A DNA stretch of 64,000 nt from Bradyrhizobium niftali (GTDB taxonomy: Bacteria > Pseudomonadota > Alphaproteobacteria > Rhizobiales > Xanthobacteraceae): NCBI RefSeq assembly GCF_004571025.1, contig NZ_SPQT01000015.1, positions 62,001 through 126,000 of the forward strand, read 5' to 3'. The position numbers and the translations under genes were made by a program. Each line of letters starts with the position of its first letter. Position 1 is the stretch's first letter. The notes under the pieces were generated by a model. The model had not been told where the DNA came from, searched no databases, and saw only the letters and a program-made list of their open reading frames with translations. Positions 25,417 to 35,314 of this stretch are shown in pieces.

Positions 25417-26559
25417 ATGAAACCGTCCGTCAAGGCGAACCTCGCCGCATTCCATCCCGACGCCAGGCTGTATTTGACGCTCGGCATCGCCAACTGGTCG
25501 GTGTTCGTCGACCACATCCCGAACAACGTCGTCAACCTGCTGACGCTGCGCAATTTCGGCTTCAGCGGCGCCGCCGACCTGTTCGTGTTCGTGGTGGGCT
25601 ACGGCGTCGCCATCATCCACGGCAGGATGGCGCTGGAGCGCGGCTACATCGTCGCGGCAACGCGCGTCTTTCGCCGCGTCTGGCGGCTCTACGCCGCCTA
25701 TGTCGTGCTGTTCGTGATCTACATCGACGCCATCGCCTACGTCGCCTCGCAATCGATGGCGCCGGAGATCATTCACGAATACAACATCTCGGGGATTCTC
25801 GAGCACCCGCTGCGCATCCTGGTCCGTGGCCTGGTGCTCCAGGAAGAGCCGCTCAACCTCGACCTCCTGCAACTGATGATCCCACTGATGGCGTTCTTTC
25901 CGTTCGTGCTGTGGGGGCTGCTGCGATGGCCGCACCTGACGCTGGCGGCATCGGTCGGGCTGTACGCCGCGGCGCGCTGGTTCGACTGGAATTTCCGGGT
26001 CTATCCGGACCAGGAGTGGACCTTCAATCCGCTGTGCTGGCAGATGCTGATGGTGCTGGGCGGCTGGTTCGCCGTGACAGGCGCCCCCGGCCGTGCGCTG
26101 CGTGGCATGTCCTGGCTGCGGAGCCTCGCAGGCGCCTATCTCGTCTTTGCGATGGCCGTCACCCTGATGCGCCATTCGCCGACGCTGTCCGCCCATTTGC
26201 CGGACCTCCTTCTCAACAGCATCGCGCCGACCGACAAGGAAAACCTCGCGCTCTTTCGCGTGGTCCACTTCCTCGCGCTCGCGCTCATTGCGACCCATCT
26301 CATTCCGGCCGATCATCCCGGCCTGAAATGGCGGCCGCTTCAGGCGGTGATCATATGCGGCGAGGAATGGCTCGCGGTGTTCTGCGTCGCAGTGTTCCTC
26401 TCCTTCGCCGGCCATCTCCTCCTGATCACCGGGCCGAACCTGGTGGTGATGCAGGTCGCGGTGAGCATCGTTGGCTTCGCCGCGATGATCGCGGTCGCCT
26501 ATTACATCATCTGGTCGAAGCGGCAGGACCTGCCTGCGGCCCTGCGGCAGCAGACCTGA
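25417..26559 (+). CDS. OpgC-family membrane protein
   Basis: This 380-residue polytopic membrane protein has about ten transmembrane segments. It begins with the OpgC-type stretch RLYLTLGIANWSVFVDHIPNN followed by the GFSGAADLFVFVVGYG motif. OpgC relatives transfer succinyl or other acyl groups onto periplasmic glucans; many rhizobial paralogues have no assigned substrate. No glucan genes are adjacent, so the substrate is unknown. Confidence 0.9.
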   Translation: MKPSVKANLAAFHPDARLYLTLGIANWSVFVDHIPNNVVNLLTLRNFGFSGAADLFVFVVGYGVAIIHGRMALERGYIVAATRVFRRVWRLYAAYVVLFVIYIDAIAYVASQSMAPEIIHEYNISGILEHPLRILVRGLVLQEEPLNLDLLQLMIPLMAFFPFVLWGLLRWPHLTLAASVGLYAAARWFDWNFRVYPDQEWTFNPLCWQMLMVLGGWFAVTGAPGRALRGMSWLRSLAGAYLVFAMAVTLMRHSPTLSAHLPDLLLNSIAPTDKENLALFRVVHFLALALIATHLIPADHPGLKWRPLQAVIICGEEWLAVFCVAVFLSFAGHLLLITGPNLVVMQVAVSIVGFAAMIAVAYYIIWSKRQDLPAALRQQT

Positions 26560-26643
26560 CAACATAATCGTGCGATTCTGCTAGGCCGAGACCTGTGGCC
26601 GCGCTATGCGGGGGGACTCTGCGTGAGGAGACCGGGCGTGGCG

Positions 26644-27252
26644 ATGGCGAAAGGCGGGGGTGAAGAGGCTGACAGCGTGCCCAGGCGCGGCCGGCCGCGG
26701 TCGATCGAGACCTCCAACGCCATCCTCGAAAGCGCCTATGCGCTGATGGCCGCCACCGGTCTTGCCGCCACCACCATCGACGCGGTCGCGCGCCACTCCA
26801 GCGTCTCCAAGATGACGATCTACAAATGGTGGCCATCGCGCGAGGCGCTGCTGATCGATGCCTTTCTCCACCATGCCGCGCAGATGCTGCCGCTGCCCCC
26901 GGTGAGCTCCGGCACGCCCGCGGCACGCGCGCGCCGCCATGCCGCGGCCTATGCCGAGGCGCTCCAGGGCGAGTTCGGCAAGGTGCAGCTCGCCGTCATC
27001 TCCGAATGCATCTCCAAGACCGGCTCGGCCGAGCTGTTCTACGCACGCTACCTGCAATTCCGCCGCGACGCGCTGGTGGAGATGATCGCCGCGGGCCAGA
27101 AGGACGGCAGCGTACTGGCCGAGGGGGCGCCTGAGGACCTCTATGACGCGATCTATGGCGGCCTGTTCTACCGCTACGTCTTCGGCATCGCGCCGATCAC
27201 GCCGGCTTACGCACGCAGTCTGGTCGATCTCGTATTGCGACCGAAGGGCTAG
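26644..27252 (+). CDS. TetR/AcrR family transcriptional regulator
   Basis: This protein of about 202 residues has a basic arm (RRGRPRSIET), an N-terminal helix-turn-helix (ATTIDAVARHSSVSKMTIYKWW) and a C-terminal ligand/dimer domain of the TetR_C type. Starts at ATG 26644, GTG 26638 and GTG 26623 are possible; GAGGAG (26626-26631) is best spaced for 26638. Targets are unknown; the OpgC-like gene upstream is on the same strand 84 bases away and is one candidate. Confidence 0.9.
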   Translation: MAKGGGEEADSVPRRGRPRSIETSNAILESAYALMAATGLAATTIDAVARHSSVSKMTIYKWWPSREALLIDAFLHHAAQMLPLPPVSSGTPAARARRHAAAYAEALQGEFGKVQLAVISECISKTGSAELFYARYLQFRRDALVEMIAAGQKDGSVLAEGAPEDLYDAIYGGLFYRYVFGIAPITPAYARSLVDLVLRPKG

Positions 27253-27361
27253 ATCAGGCGCTGAAAATGCCCGCCGCCCGTCCCCGCCTCAAGTTCCACG
27301 CCTTGGTGATAAGAACGCGTGGACATCTCATGTCTTTTCCCACAGGAGCATCAGCCTCATC

Positions 27362-27721
27362 ATGATCAAACGCATCTTGCCATACGAAGGATTGCTCCAC
27401 GAAGTGGTCGAGCATGGAGGCGTGCTTTACATCGGCGGAATCGTCCCTGAGGACACGAGCCTGGACATGTCGGGTCAGGCAAACGATGTGCTTGGCCAGC
27501 TGTCGCGTCTCCTGGAGACTCTCGGATCTGACCTGGCCAACGTCTTGCAGGTGACTATTTTCATGGCGAATCTGAGCGAGAAGGCTGCGTTCAATGCGGC
27601 CTGGAAGGCGCACTTCGCAGAAGCTCATCTGCCTGCGCGCGCCGCCGTCGGCGTGGCCGATCTCGGTTCAGGCGTCAAGCTCGAGATGACCGCAATCGCT
27701 GCTCGACCGACCTCGAGCTGA
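27362..27721 (+). CDS. RidA/YjgF family protein
   Basis: This 119-residue protein of the RidA/YER057c family has the C-terminal signature PARAAVGVADL and LEMTAIAA, with the conserved Arg that binds the carboxylate of enamine/imine substrates. RidA proteins hydrolyse reactive 2-aminoacrylate-type intermediates; several subfamilies have other or unknown substrates. The ATG at 27362 matches the family start (IKRILPYEGLLHEVVEHGG). The next gene is convergent, so it is probably a single unit. Confidence 0.88.
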   Translation: MIKRILPYEGLLHEVVEHGGVLYIGGIVPEDTSLDMSGQANDVLGQLSRLLETLGSDLANVLQVTIFMANLSEKAAFNAAWKAHFAEAHLPARAAVGVADLGSGVKLEMTAIAARPTSS

Positions 27722-27733
27722 AGTGCGCGAGGT

Positions 27734-29425
27734 TTATCGCACAGGCCTCACCGGGGCCGAGAGCTTGTCCGTGCGGTCGCGCTCGGACATATCGACGACC
27801 GTCCCCATCGGAGCGGTCAGCTCGTAGACATAGGAGACGTCGGTGAAGTAGCGCTTGGCGGTGCCGCCGAGCGCTTCGGGCGCGACGCGGTCGAGCAGGA
27901 TCAGGCCGAAATCGGAATCCGGGCGGCGCGTCGCCTCGCTGGTATTGAACTCCTCCCAGCGGAAATGGAAGACCTCATCGGTCCCCTCGCCCGTCACCGT
28001 CCAGTTGGCGGTGATGTGCGGATGCTTGCCGACCAGCGACAGGCCTTCGTCCGAATGCGAGGCGAGCTCGAAGAACAGAAGCGACAGGCTCTGCGCCGCG
28101 CGTGCGCTCACCGCGATGTCAGGACCGGTGACGGCGATGCGGTCCGCATGAGGAATGGCGCGCGCCTCGAACAGGCCCTTCAGCTTGACGCCCTGCCACT
28201 GGCTCTCGCTGAGCAGCGAGACCACGTTGGACATGGCGTGGATGCGGCCGATCAGCAGCTCGCGCGCGACGTCGATGTCCGAGCCGTGGCGCAGCGTGCG
28301 CGTCACGATCGACTGGATCACCGCCAGGATGTTCTTGACCCGGTGGTTGAGCTCGTCGATGACGGCGGTCAGGCGGCGCTCGAAGCCGATCCGCACCTGG
28401 ATTTCCCGGCTGAGCCTCAAATTGTTGTAGGCGACATAGCCGAACAGGCCGCACACCATCGCGGTGATCGCAAAGCCGATCGCCGCCACGATGATCGCAG
28501 TCTGCTCGGCACGCCGCGCCGAATTGGTCTTGGCGTAATAGCCGAGCTGCCAGTCGCGGCCGCCGAAGCTCACGGTGCGCGTCGCCGATGGCGCCGGCCC
28601 GTCCACCGCCGTCATGCGCGTGGAGACAATGCCCTGGTCGTTGGCGACGAGCTCGCCGCCGTCCTTGCGCGGATCCTTGAGCGCGACCGCGAACAACGAC
28701 ATGTCATCATTGGTCAGCATCAGCGAGGCGAGCTCGTAGGAGAATGTGACGAACCCGGCCGGCTCCGTTGCCCCCTCGGGAATCACGGGAGCAGCCACGA
28801 TGATGCCGATCGGACCATTCCCGCGCAGCAGCGGCACCGGGTCGGAGGCAACCGACCGCTTCTCGATCCTCGCCCGGGCGAGCATTGCGCTGCGCACCGG
28901 ATCCTGGTCATAGCTGCGGCCGGGCAGCGCCTTGGTCTCGTCGCTGCGCGGCTCGAGGTCCATCAGCACGTCGATCGGATGGGTGAGGCTCGCGGGGGCG
29001 ATGGGCTTGTCGCTGTAGTCCCGGATCTGCGACTTCGGGAAGCCGGCGGCCGCGATCGCGGCCTGCGCCGCAACGAGCTCGTTCGGCTGCAGCCGGGCGA
29101 CCCAGCCGGCCACCACGAAATCGGTCTTGAAGGCGTAGATCGCCGAGCGCAGCGGCTCCAGCATGTTGGGCTTGAGCACCGATGGCGCGCGGAACAGGCC
29201 GGAGGCGACACGCGCGAGCAGCTCGCGCTCGGTCAGCCGGTCCTGCACCAGGCTCGCATGGACGTCGATCGCACGCGCGAGCGCGATCCGGTCCAGCGCC
29301 AGCTCCTGGTCGTGGACGCGATAGGCGGCAAGCCCGGAAAGCAAGGCTCCGAGCAGAGCAATGAAGCCGATGATGAAACCCAGCCGGACCACGCGACTAC
29401 TCAGACGGAAGCAGGAGGTCGGCAA
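27734..29425 (-). CDS. CHASE-domain sensor protein with HWE-type, partly degenerate kinase
   Basis: The protein has 563 residues. A transmembrane helix (about 14-34), an extracytoplasmic CHASE-like domain (about 75-290) and a second helix (about 308-332) lead to a dimerisation helix with ELNHRVKN, the phospho-acceptor site of HWE/HisKA_2 kinases (His361). The ATPase part keeps RWEE but has ELASH (453-457) where the N-box normally reads ELATN, and lacks the usual GGP before the G-box (DFG instead of GFG). It may be weak or inactive in ATP binding. No response regulator is adjacent. Confidence 0.85.
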   Translation of the reverse strand: MPTSCFRLSSRVVRLGFIIGFIALLGALLSGLAAYRVHDQELALDRIALARAIDVHASLVQDRLTERELLARVASGLFRAPSVLKPNMLEPLRSAIYAFKTDFVVAGWVARLQPNELVAAQAAIAAAGFPKSQIRDYSDKPIAPASLTHPIDVLMDLEPRSDETKALPGRSYDQDPVRSAMLARARIEKRSVASDPVPLLRGNGPIGIIVAAPVIPEGATEPAGFVTFSYELASLMLTNDDMSLFAVALKDPRKDGGELVANDQGIVSTRMTAVDGPAPSATRTVSFGGRDWQLGYYAKTNSARRAEQTAIIVAAIGFAITAMVCGLFGYVAYNNLRLSREIQVRIGFERRLTAVIDELNHRVKNILAVIQSIVTRTLRHGSDIDVARELLIGRIHAMSNVVSLLSESQWQGVKLKGLFEARAIPHADRIAVTGPDIAVSARAAQSLSLLFFELASHSDEGLSLVGKHPHITANWTVTGEGTDEVFHFRWEEFNTSEATRRPDSDFGLILLDRVAPEALGGTAKRYFTDVSYVYELTAPMGTVVDMSERDRTDKLSAPVRPVR

Positions 29426-29690
29426 TAAACACGGAGCATATGAACGCCGCTCGAACGGCCAAGTGCCGAAACAGGATGAACCCCGATGGCGGAGATAATG
29501 GAGGAGGAGGCATCAGTACGCAACTTGGGTCGCCTGAAAAGCTTAATCCGCCCGGCCGGTCGTCCGGCCGGAATGGATTTGCCCCGGGTACCGGAGGTAA
29601 CCAATCGCCGTGTCCGGAATTTGTTCCGCGGATACGGTCCTGCCTCAGGCGTTAACGGCGGAAAACGCCTGTGCCAAGTCGTCGCGTCCG

Positions 29691-30314
29691 TCAGCCCGCC
29701 CGTTTCAGGCCGCCTTTGGCCTCGATGAAGCCGACGATGCGGTCGAGCCCCTCGCTCTTCTTCAGGTTGGTCATGACAAAGGGGCGCGCGCCGCGCATCC
29801 GCTTGGCATCCGTCTCCATCTTCTCCAGGGAGGCGCCGACATGGGGTGCAAGATCGATCTTGTTGATGACCAGCAGGTCGGACCGGGTGATGCCGGGGCC
29901 GCCCTTGGACGGGATCTTGTCGCCGGCCGCCACGTCGATCACGTAGATGGTGAGGTCGGCAAGCTCCGGGGAAAAAGTGGCAGCGAGATTGTCACCGCCG
30001 GACTCGATCAGCACGAGGTCGAGCCCGGGGAATTTCGCGCGCATGTCCGCGACCGCTGCGAGGTTCATCGAGGCATCTTCGCGGATCGCGGTGTGCGGGC
30101 AGCCGCCGGTCTCGACGCCGGCAATGCGATCCGGCGTCAGCGAGCCCGAACGCACCAGGAATTCCGCATCCCATTTGGTGTAGATGTCGTTGGTGATTGC
30201 CGCGATGTCGTAGCGGTCGCGCATGGTCTTGCAGAGCAGATCCATCAGCGCGGTCTTGCCCGATCCGACCGGACCGCCGACGCCGACACGCAAGGGGCCG
30301 TGAGATTTCGACAT
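29691..30314 (-). CDS. ureG: Urease accessory GTPase UreG
   Basis: This 207-residue SIMIBI GTPase has the P-loop GGPVGSGKT (13-21), the metal-binding CPH of GGCPHTAIREDASMNL, and the NKID base-recognition motif. It delivers nickel into urease with UreDF using GTP, accepting nickel from UreE. It is the last gene of the urease cluster. A 28-bp-armed repeat separates it from ureF, so its transcription may depend on read-through. Confidence 0.95.
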   Translation of the reverse strand: MSKSHGPLRVGVGGPVGSGKTALMDLLCKTMRDRYDIAAITNDIYTKWDAEFLVRSGSLTPDRIAGVETGGCPHTAIREDASMNLAAVADMRAKFPGLDLVLIESGGDNLAATFSPELADLTIYVIDVAAGDKIPSKGGPGITRSDLLVINKIDLAPHVGASLEKMETDAKRMRGARPFVMTNLKKSEGLDRIVGFIEAKGGLKRAG

Positions 30315-30334
30315 GTAGCTCGCTCTCTCCTAGT

Positions 30335-30456
30335 GTCGTCCCGGCGAAGGCCGGGACCCATAGCCACCGAATTCAATTGATGCGGTAGGCTGTGGCCGCA
30401 GTTCTGTATCGCCACAAAGACTTGTGGTTATGGGTCCCGGCCTTCGCCGGGACGAC
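30335..30456. repeat. Inverted repeat with 28-bp perfect arms inside the urease cluster
   Basis: The arm at 30335-30362 (beginning GTCGTCCCGGCGAAGGCCGG) is matched exactly in reverse complement at 30429-30456, around a 66-base core. Each arm is also a hairpin by itself (CCCGGC-gaag-GCCGGG). It fills the ureF-ureG gap and has no open frame, consistent with a miniature palindromic element inserted in an operon. Confidence 0.85.
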
Positions 30457-30475
30457 GGAACACGGCGCGACCCGC

Positions 30476-31198
30476 TCACGACCTGAACAGCCGCGTATAC
30501 TGCGTCTCGTGCCGCAGACTGGCGAGGTCTGCGCGAAACGTCGCGCTGCCGAGATCGTCCAGCGTTGCACTCAGCGCACGATTGGCGGTCGCGGCAACCG
30601 CTGCTTCCAGCCGCACCAGCACGCGCTGGCTGTCGGTCTGGCCGAGCGGAATGAGGCGACTGGCCGCGGAAATCCAGTTCGAGACCACAGCGTGCAGGAA
30701 GGCGTGCAGCGTCGGCGCCAGCGGAACGCCGTGCATCGCGGCGACCACGCCGACCGCGACGGGGTAGACCAATGGCGTGCCGCATGCCGCAACCATGGCA
30801 TCCAGTCCCTCCGCATCCCACGCGGCGCGGGCGATGTCGATGAAAGCGCGGCCCTGCGAGCTCGTTTCGAGCTGCCGCTCGCGCGACGGCACGAAGGCGC
30901 TCGCGAGCTCAGCGATGTCGCGCAAGGCAGTCTCCTCGCCCGCTTCAGTGGCGCGATAAGCCTGGACCAGGAACGTCGCATCGCAGAAGCCCGAACCGTC
31001 GCCGAGCATCGCATCGAGCCAGTCGGCGAGCGCCGCCGTGTCGGTGATATCACCAGCCTCGACCGCCCATTCGATCCCGCTGGAATAGGAGAAGCCGCCG
31101 ACGGGAAACGCCGGCGACAGCCAGGTCATCAGCCGGTACAGCGCCGCCGCCTCGCACGCGGCGAGGTCACCGGCATTGACCGGCTCATTTGTGGTCAT
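30476..31198 (-). CDS. ureF: Urease accessory protein UreF
   Basis: This 240-residue, mostly helical protein has the family start LYRLMTWLSPAFPVGGFSYSSG and the conserved GDGSGFCDATF region. It binds UreD and gates UreG during nickel insertion. The ATG at 31198 overlaps the ureE 3' end by 14 bases. The frame is open much further upstream, but that part is the antisense-frame product of the His-rich ureE tail (a Met/Thr/Ile-rich run) and is not coding. Confidence 0.94.
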   Translation of the reverse strand: MTTNEPVNAGDLAACEAAALYRLMTWLSPAFPVGGFSYSSGIEWAVEAGDITDTAALADWLDAMLGDGSGFCDATFLVQAYRATEAGEETALRDIAELASAFVPSRERQLETSSQGRAFIDIARAAWDAEGLDAMVAACGTPLVYPVAVGVVAAMHGVPLAPTLHAFLHAVVSNWISAASRLIPLGQTDSQRVLVRLEAAVAATANRALSATLDDLGSATFRADLASLRHETQYTRLFRS

Positions 31199-31838
31199 GA
31201 GCATGCTTGTGGCCGTGGTGGTGGTCGGGATGGTCGCAATGCTCGTCGTGATGATGGTGATCGTGCCCATGGTCATGCGCGGCATGATAATGGGCATGGT
31301 GATCGTGGCCATGATGATCATGGCCGTGGTGGTCATGATGATGGTCGCCATGATCGTGATGGCCGTGATCATGATGCGCATGGTCATCGTGGCCGTGCGC
31401 ATGACCGGCATCGGCGTAGGCGCCGCCTTCGGGATCGAACGGCGCCTCGATCTCGACGACACGCGCGCCAAGACCCTTCACCATGGCCTCGATGACGTGG
31501 TCGCGGCGGATGCGCAAGGCTTTGGCCATGATCTGCGTCGGCAAATGACGGTTGCCGAGGTGCCAGCCGACGCGGATGAGGTGGTGCGGATCGCGGCCGC
31601 GGATCTCGAGCAGCGGCTCGGGCGCCGCAACCACTTCGACCAGCCGGCCGTCCTCCAGCACCAGCGCATCGCCGCCGCGCAGTGCAACGGCGTTCTCCAG
31701 GTCGAGCAGGAATTCGAGCCCCCGCGTCCCCGTCATCGCCATGCGGCGGCGGTGCCGATCGTCGAAATCGAGCACGACCGTGTCCGCTGGTGCTTCGGTG
31801 AAGCGGTGCTGTCCCCTAACCTGCGTCGCCCGGATCAT
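31185..31838 (-). CDS. ureE: Urease nickel metallochaperone UreE with long His-rich tail
   Basis: The 217-residue protein has an N-terminal peptide-binding domain and a UreE metal-binding domain to about residue 145. The last roughly 70 residues are a His/Asp/Gly/Ala tail with dozens of histidines (HDHGHHDHGDHHHDHH-type runs, ending HKHAHDHK) and a single Cys. Such tails store nickel; this one is long for the family. UreE donates nickel to UreG. The tail overlaps the start of ureF. Confidence 0.95.
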   Translation of the reverse strand: MIRATQVRGQHRFTEAPADTVVLDFDDRHRRRMAMTGTRGLEFLLDLENAVALRGGDALVLEDGRLVEVVAAPEPLLEIRGRDPHHLIRVGWHLGNRHLPTQIMAKALRIRRDHVIEAMVKGLGARVVEIEAPFDPEGGAYADAGHAHGHDDHAHHDHGHHDHGDHHHDHHGHDHHGHDHHAHYHAAHDHGHDHHHHDEHCDHPDHHHGHKHAHDHK

Positions 31839-31852
31839 TCGCTTCTACCCTG

Positions 31853-32152
31853 TTACCGTGTCTCGACCTTCTCGGGCGTGATCACTTCGACCTTCGGCGG
31901 CGCCGTGAAGCATTTCACCGCAATGCGGCCGAACGTCTTCATGTGCTCCATGCCACGATGCGGCACCAGCGCCTCGGCATTCTCCCACTGCTCGACGAAC
32001 ACCATCTTGGTCGGATCGGTGACGCTTTCATGCATATCATAGGCGATATTGCCGGGCTCTTTCCGCGTCTCCTTGATGCAGGCGGTGGCGGCTGCAATGA
32101 ACTCGGCGCGGGTCTCGGGCTTGATGGTCAAGGTGGCAACGACGTAGATCAC
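31853..32152 (-). CDS. ABM-fold (putative quinol monooxygenase) protein
   Basis: This 99-residue protein has the antibiotic biosynthesis monooxygenase fold (IYVVATLTIKPETRAEF, and a middle with VFVEQWENAEAL and the HRGMEHM stretch). Small relatives such as YgiN act on quinols; the substrate here is unknown. The GTG at 32152 is chosen because GGGAGG lies seven bases upstream. It sits between ureC and ureE in the urease cluster, 14 bases before ureE, an odd place for this family. Confidence 0.85.
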   Translation of the reverse strand: MIYVVATLTIKPETRAEFIAAATACIKETRKEPGNIAYDMHESVTDPTKMVFVEQWENAEALVPHRGMEHMKTFGRIAVKCFTAPPKVEVITPEKVETR

Positions 32153-32238
32153 GAGAAATCCTCCCGGCTTTTCTTCTGGGTTCAAGATACCGGGCGGGAC
32201 ATTAGACCAGGCGGGATCGAACGCAACACCGTAAAACC

Positions 32239-32261
32239 GTCCCCGGACATGCTCCGGGGAC
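32239..32261 (-). terminator. Hairpin after ureC, possible partial terminator
   Basis: A perfect 9-bp stem GTCCCCGGA/TCCGGGGAC with a five-base loop begins 13 bases past the ureC stop. On the minus strand it is followed by GGTTTTA, a short T-run, so it may attenuate transcription into the downstream accessory genes or stabilise the ureC end. No strong T-tract is present. Confidence 0.5.
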
Positions 32262-32273
32262 CGGGGCGCTATT

Positions 32274-33989
<1,716 letters not shown>

Positions 33990-34026
33990 CACAAGCCCCG
34001 TTTGCGTTTGAATGTTGTGTGAGTGC

Positions 34027-34566
34027 TCACAGCGAGGCCCTCGCTCGTCGCACCATGTTGTCGAATGCTGTGTCGAGCCACGGATTGCCGCCGCGACAAC
34101 CGGCAACGACCTGCTCGGCCCAGCCGGTGTAATCGACGAGATCGTCGCGCTCTTCAGTAGTTGGATCGAGCTGGATCCGCGCGCCGATATTGCTGATCTT
34201 GTCGGCGATCTTGATCAGTTTTGCGCCCGCAGATTTCTTCGGCGCATCGACCACCTGTCGCTGCCGCCGCTCGGCCTTGGGCAAGCTCATGTCGTCCGTG
34301 CATTCGACGACGAGCGAAGCGACGCGGTCGGAGAATTTCTGTGCAAGCTCCTCGCGCGTCGTCTCAGTGTCCTCGATCGCATCGTGAAGCCAGCCGGCAG
34401 CGACAAGTTCGGCATCCCCACCATCGGTCGCGGTCGCAAGCAAGTTCGCGACTTCGGCGAGATGATTGATATACGGCTCCTGGCCCCGCCCCTTGCGCGC
34501 CATGCCGTTGTGCCGGCGCGCAGCCAGCTCAGCAGCTTCCGAGATGAGGCGGACGGCGGGGAGCAT
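34027..34566 (-). CDS. Small HD-domain hydrolase, alarmone-hydrolase-like
   Basis: The 179-residue protein is a single HD domain of the SpoT/RelA/MESH1 type: RKGRGQEPYINH (His35), GWLHDAIEDTE (His61-Asp62, Glu65-Asp66) and KIADKISNI (Asp122, Asn126), with no synthetase or TGS domain. Relatives hydrolyse (p)ppGpp or similar nucleotides. It lies between ureB (3-base gap) and ureC (37-base gap), so it is part of the urease operon. A role in sensing nitrogen stress is inference. Confidence 0.85.
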   Translation of the reverse strand: MLPAVRLISEAAELAARRHNGMARKGRGQEPYINHLAEVANLLATATDGGDAELVAAGWLHDAIEDTETTREELAQKFSDRVASLVVECTDDMSLPKAERRQRQVVDAPKKSAGAKLIKIADKISNIGARIQLDPTTEERDDLVDYTGWAEQVVAGCRGGNPWLDTAFDNMVRRARASL

Positions 34567-34569
34567 GCC

Positions 34570-34875
34570 TCACAGCTTCCCCATCACGTCGCCGCGGAAG
34601 CCGTAGATGGTCTTCTTGCCGGCGAGCGCGACGAGCTGGACGTCGCGGGTCTGGCCGGGCTCGAAGCGGACGGCGGTGCCGGCGGCGATGTCGAGGCGCA
34701 TGCCGCGGGCCTTCTTGCGATCGAACTTCAGTGCCGGGTTGGTCTCGAAGAAATGGTAGTGCGAGCCGACCTGGATCGGGCGGTCACCGGTGTTGGCGAC
34801 AGTGAGCGTCACGGTCTTGCGGCCGGCATTGAGCTCGATCTCGCCGTCCTGGATGAAGAGTTCGCCGGGGATCAT
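34570..34875 (-). CDS. ureB: Urease subunit beta
   Basis: This 101-residue subunit begins MIPGELFIQDGEIELNAGR and contains the conserved VGSHYHFFETN and RFEPGQTRDVQLV stretches. It packs against UreC in the urease trimer. The ATG at 34875 follows GGAGG by eight bases. A palindromic repeat separates it from ureA. Confidence 0.96.
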   Translation of the reverse strand: MIPGELFIQDGEIELNAGRKTVTLTVANTGDRPIQVGSHYHFFETNPALKFDRKKARGMRLDIAAGTAVRFEPGQTRDVQLVALAGKKTIYGFRGDVMGKL

Positions 34876-34888
34876 TCTGCCTTCCTCC

Positions 34889-34979
34889 GTCATTCCGGGG
34901 CTCGCGGAGCGAGAACCCGGAATCTCGATCAACAATCTCTGGATTTCCGGGTTCGCGCTGCGGGCGCCCCGGAATGACG
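34889..34979. repeat. Palindromic repeat between ureA and ureB
   Basis: GTCATTCCGGGG (34889-34900) and its complement CCCCGGAATGAC (34968-34979) bound an element with an inner inverted pair (GAACCCGGAAT / ATTTCCGGGTTC). The core matches the elements at 3871-3961 and 60948-61061. It fills almost the whole ureA-ureB gap. Confidence 0.8.
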
Positions 34980-34987
34980 AATCTAAA

Positions 34988-35290
34988 TCACCTGATCGGC
35001 TCGTGCACGGTGACGAGCTTGGTGCCATCCGGGAACGTCGCCTCGACCTGGATGTCGTGGATCATCTCGGGGATTCCAGGCATCACCTGGTCGCGGGTCA
35101 GCACCTGCGCGCCGGACTGCATCAGCTCGGCGACAGTGCGGCCATCGCGCGCACCTTCGAGGATGAAATCGGAAATGATCGCGATCGCCTCGGGATGGTT
35201 GAGCTTGACGCCGCGGTCCAGCCTGCGGCGCGCCACGATGGCCGCCATCGAGATCAGAAGCTTGTCCTTTTCGCGGGGAGACAGGTTCAT
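34988..35290 (-). CDS. ureA: Urease subunit gamma
   Basis: This 100-residue subunit begins MNLSPREKDKLLISMAAIVA and ends in the conserved EVEATFPDGTKLVTVHEPIR-type strand. It is the small subunit of bacterial three-chain ureases. It lies 24 bases downstream of ureD. Confidence 0.96.
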   Translation of the reverse strand: MNLSPREKDKLLISMAAIVARRRLDRGVKLNHPEAIAIISDFILEGARDGRTVAELMQSGAQVLTRDQVMPGIPEMIHDIQVEATFPDGTKLVTVHEPIR

Positions 35291-35314
35291 GCGAAATCTC
35301 TTCCGTTCAACACG

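Noticed and set aside
29486..29728. 80-codon plus-strand frame between the sensor kinase and ureG
   Set aside because: It has an ATG after a purine run but no protein-like features, and it overlaps the 3' end of ureG on the other strand.
31199..31471. Met/Thr/Ile-rich N-terminal extension of UreF
   Set aside because: It is the His-rich ureE tail read in another frame on the same strand. UreF has a normal start at 31198.
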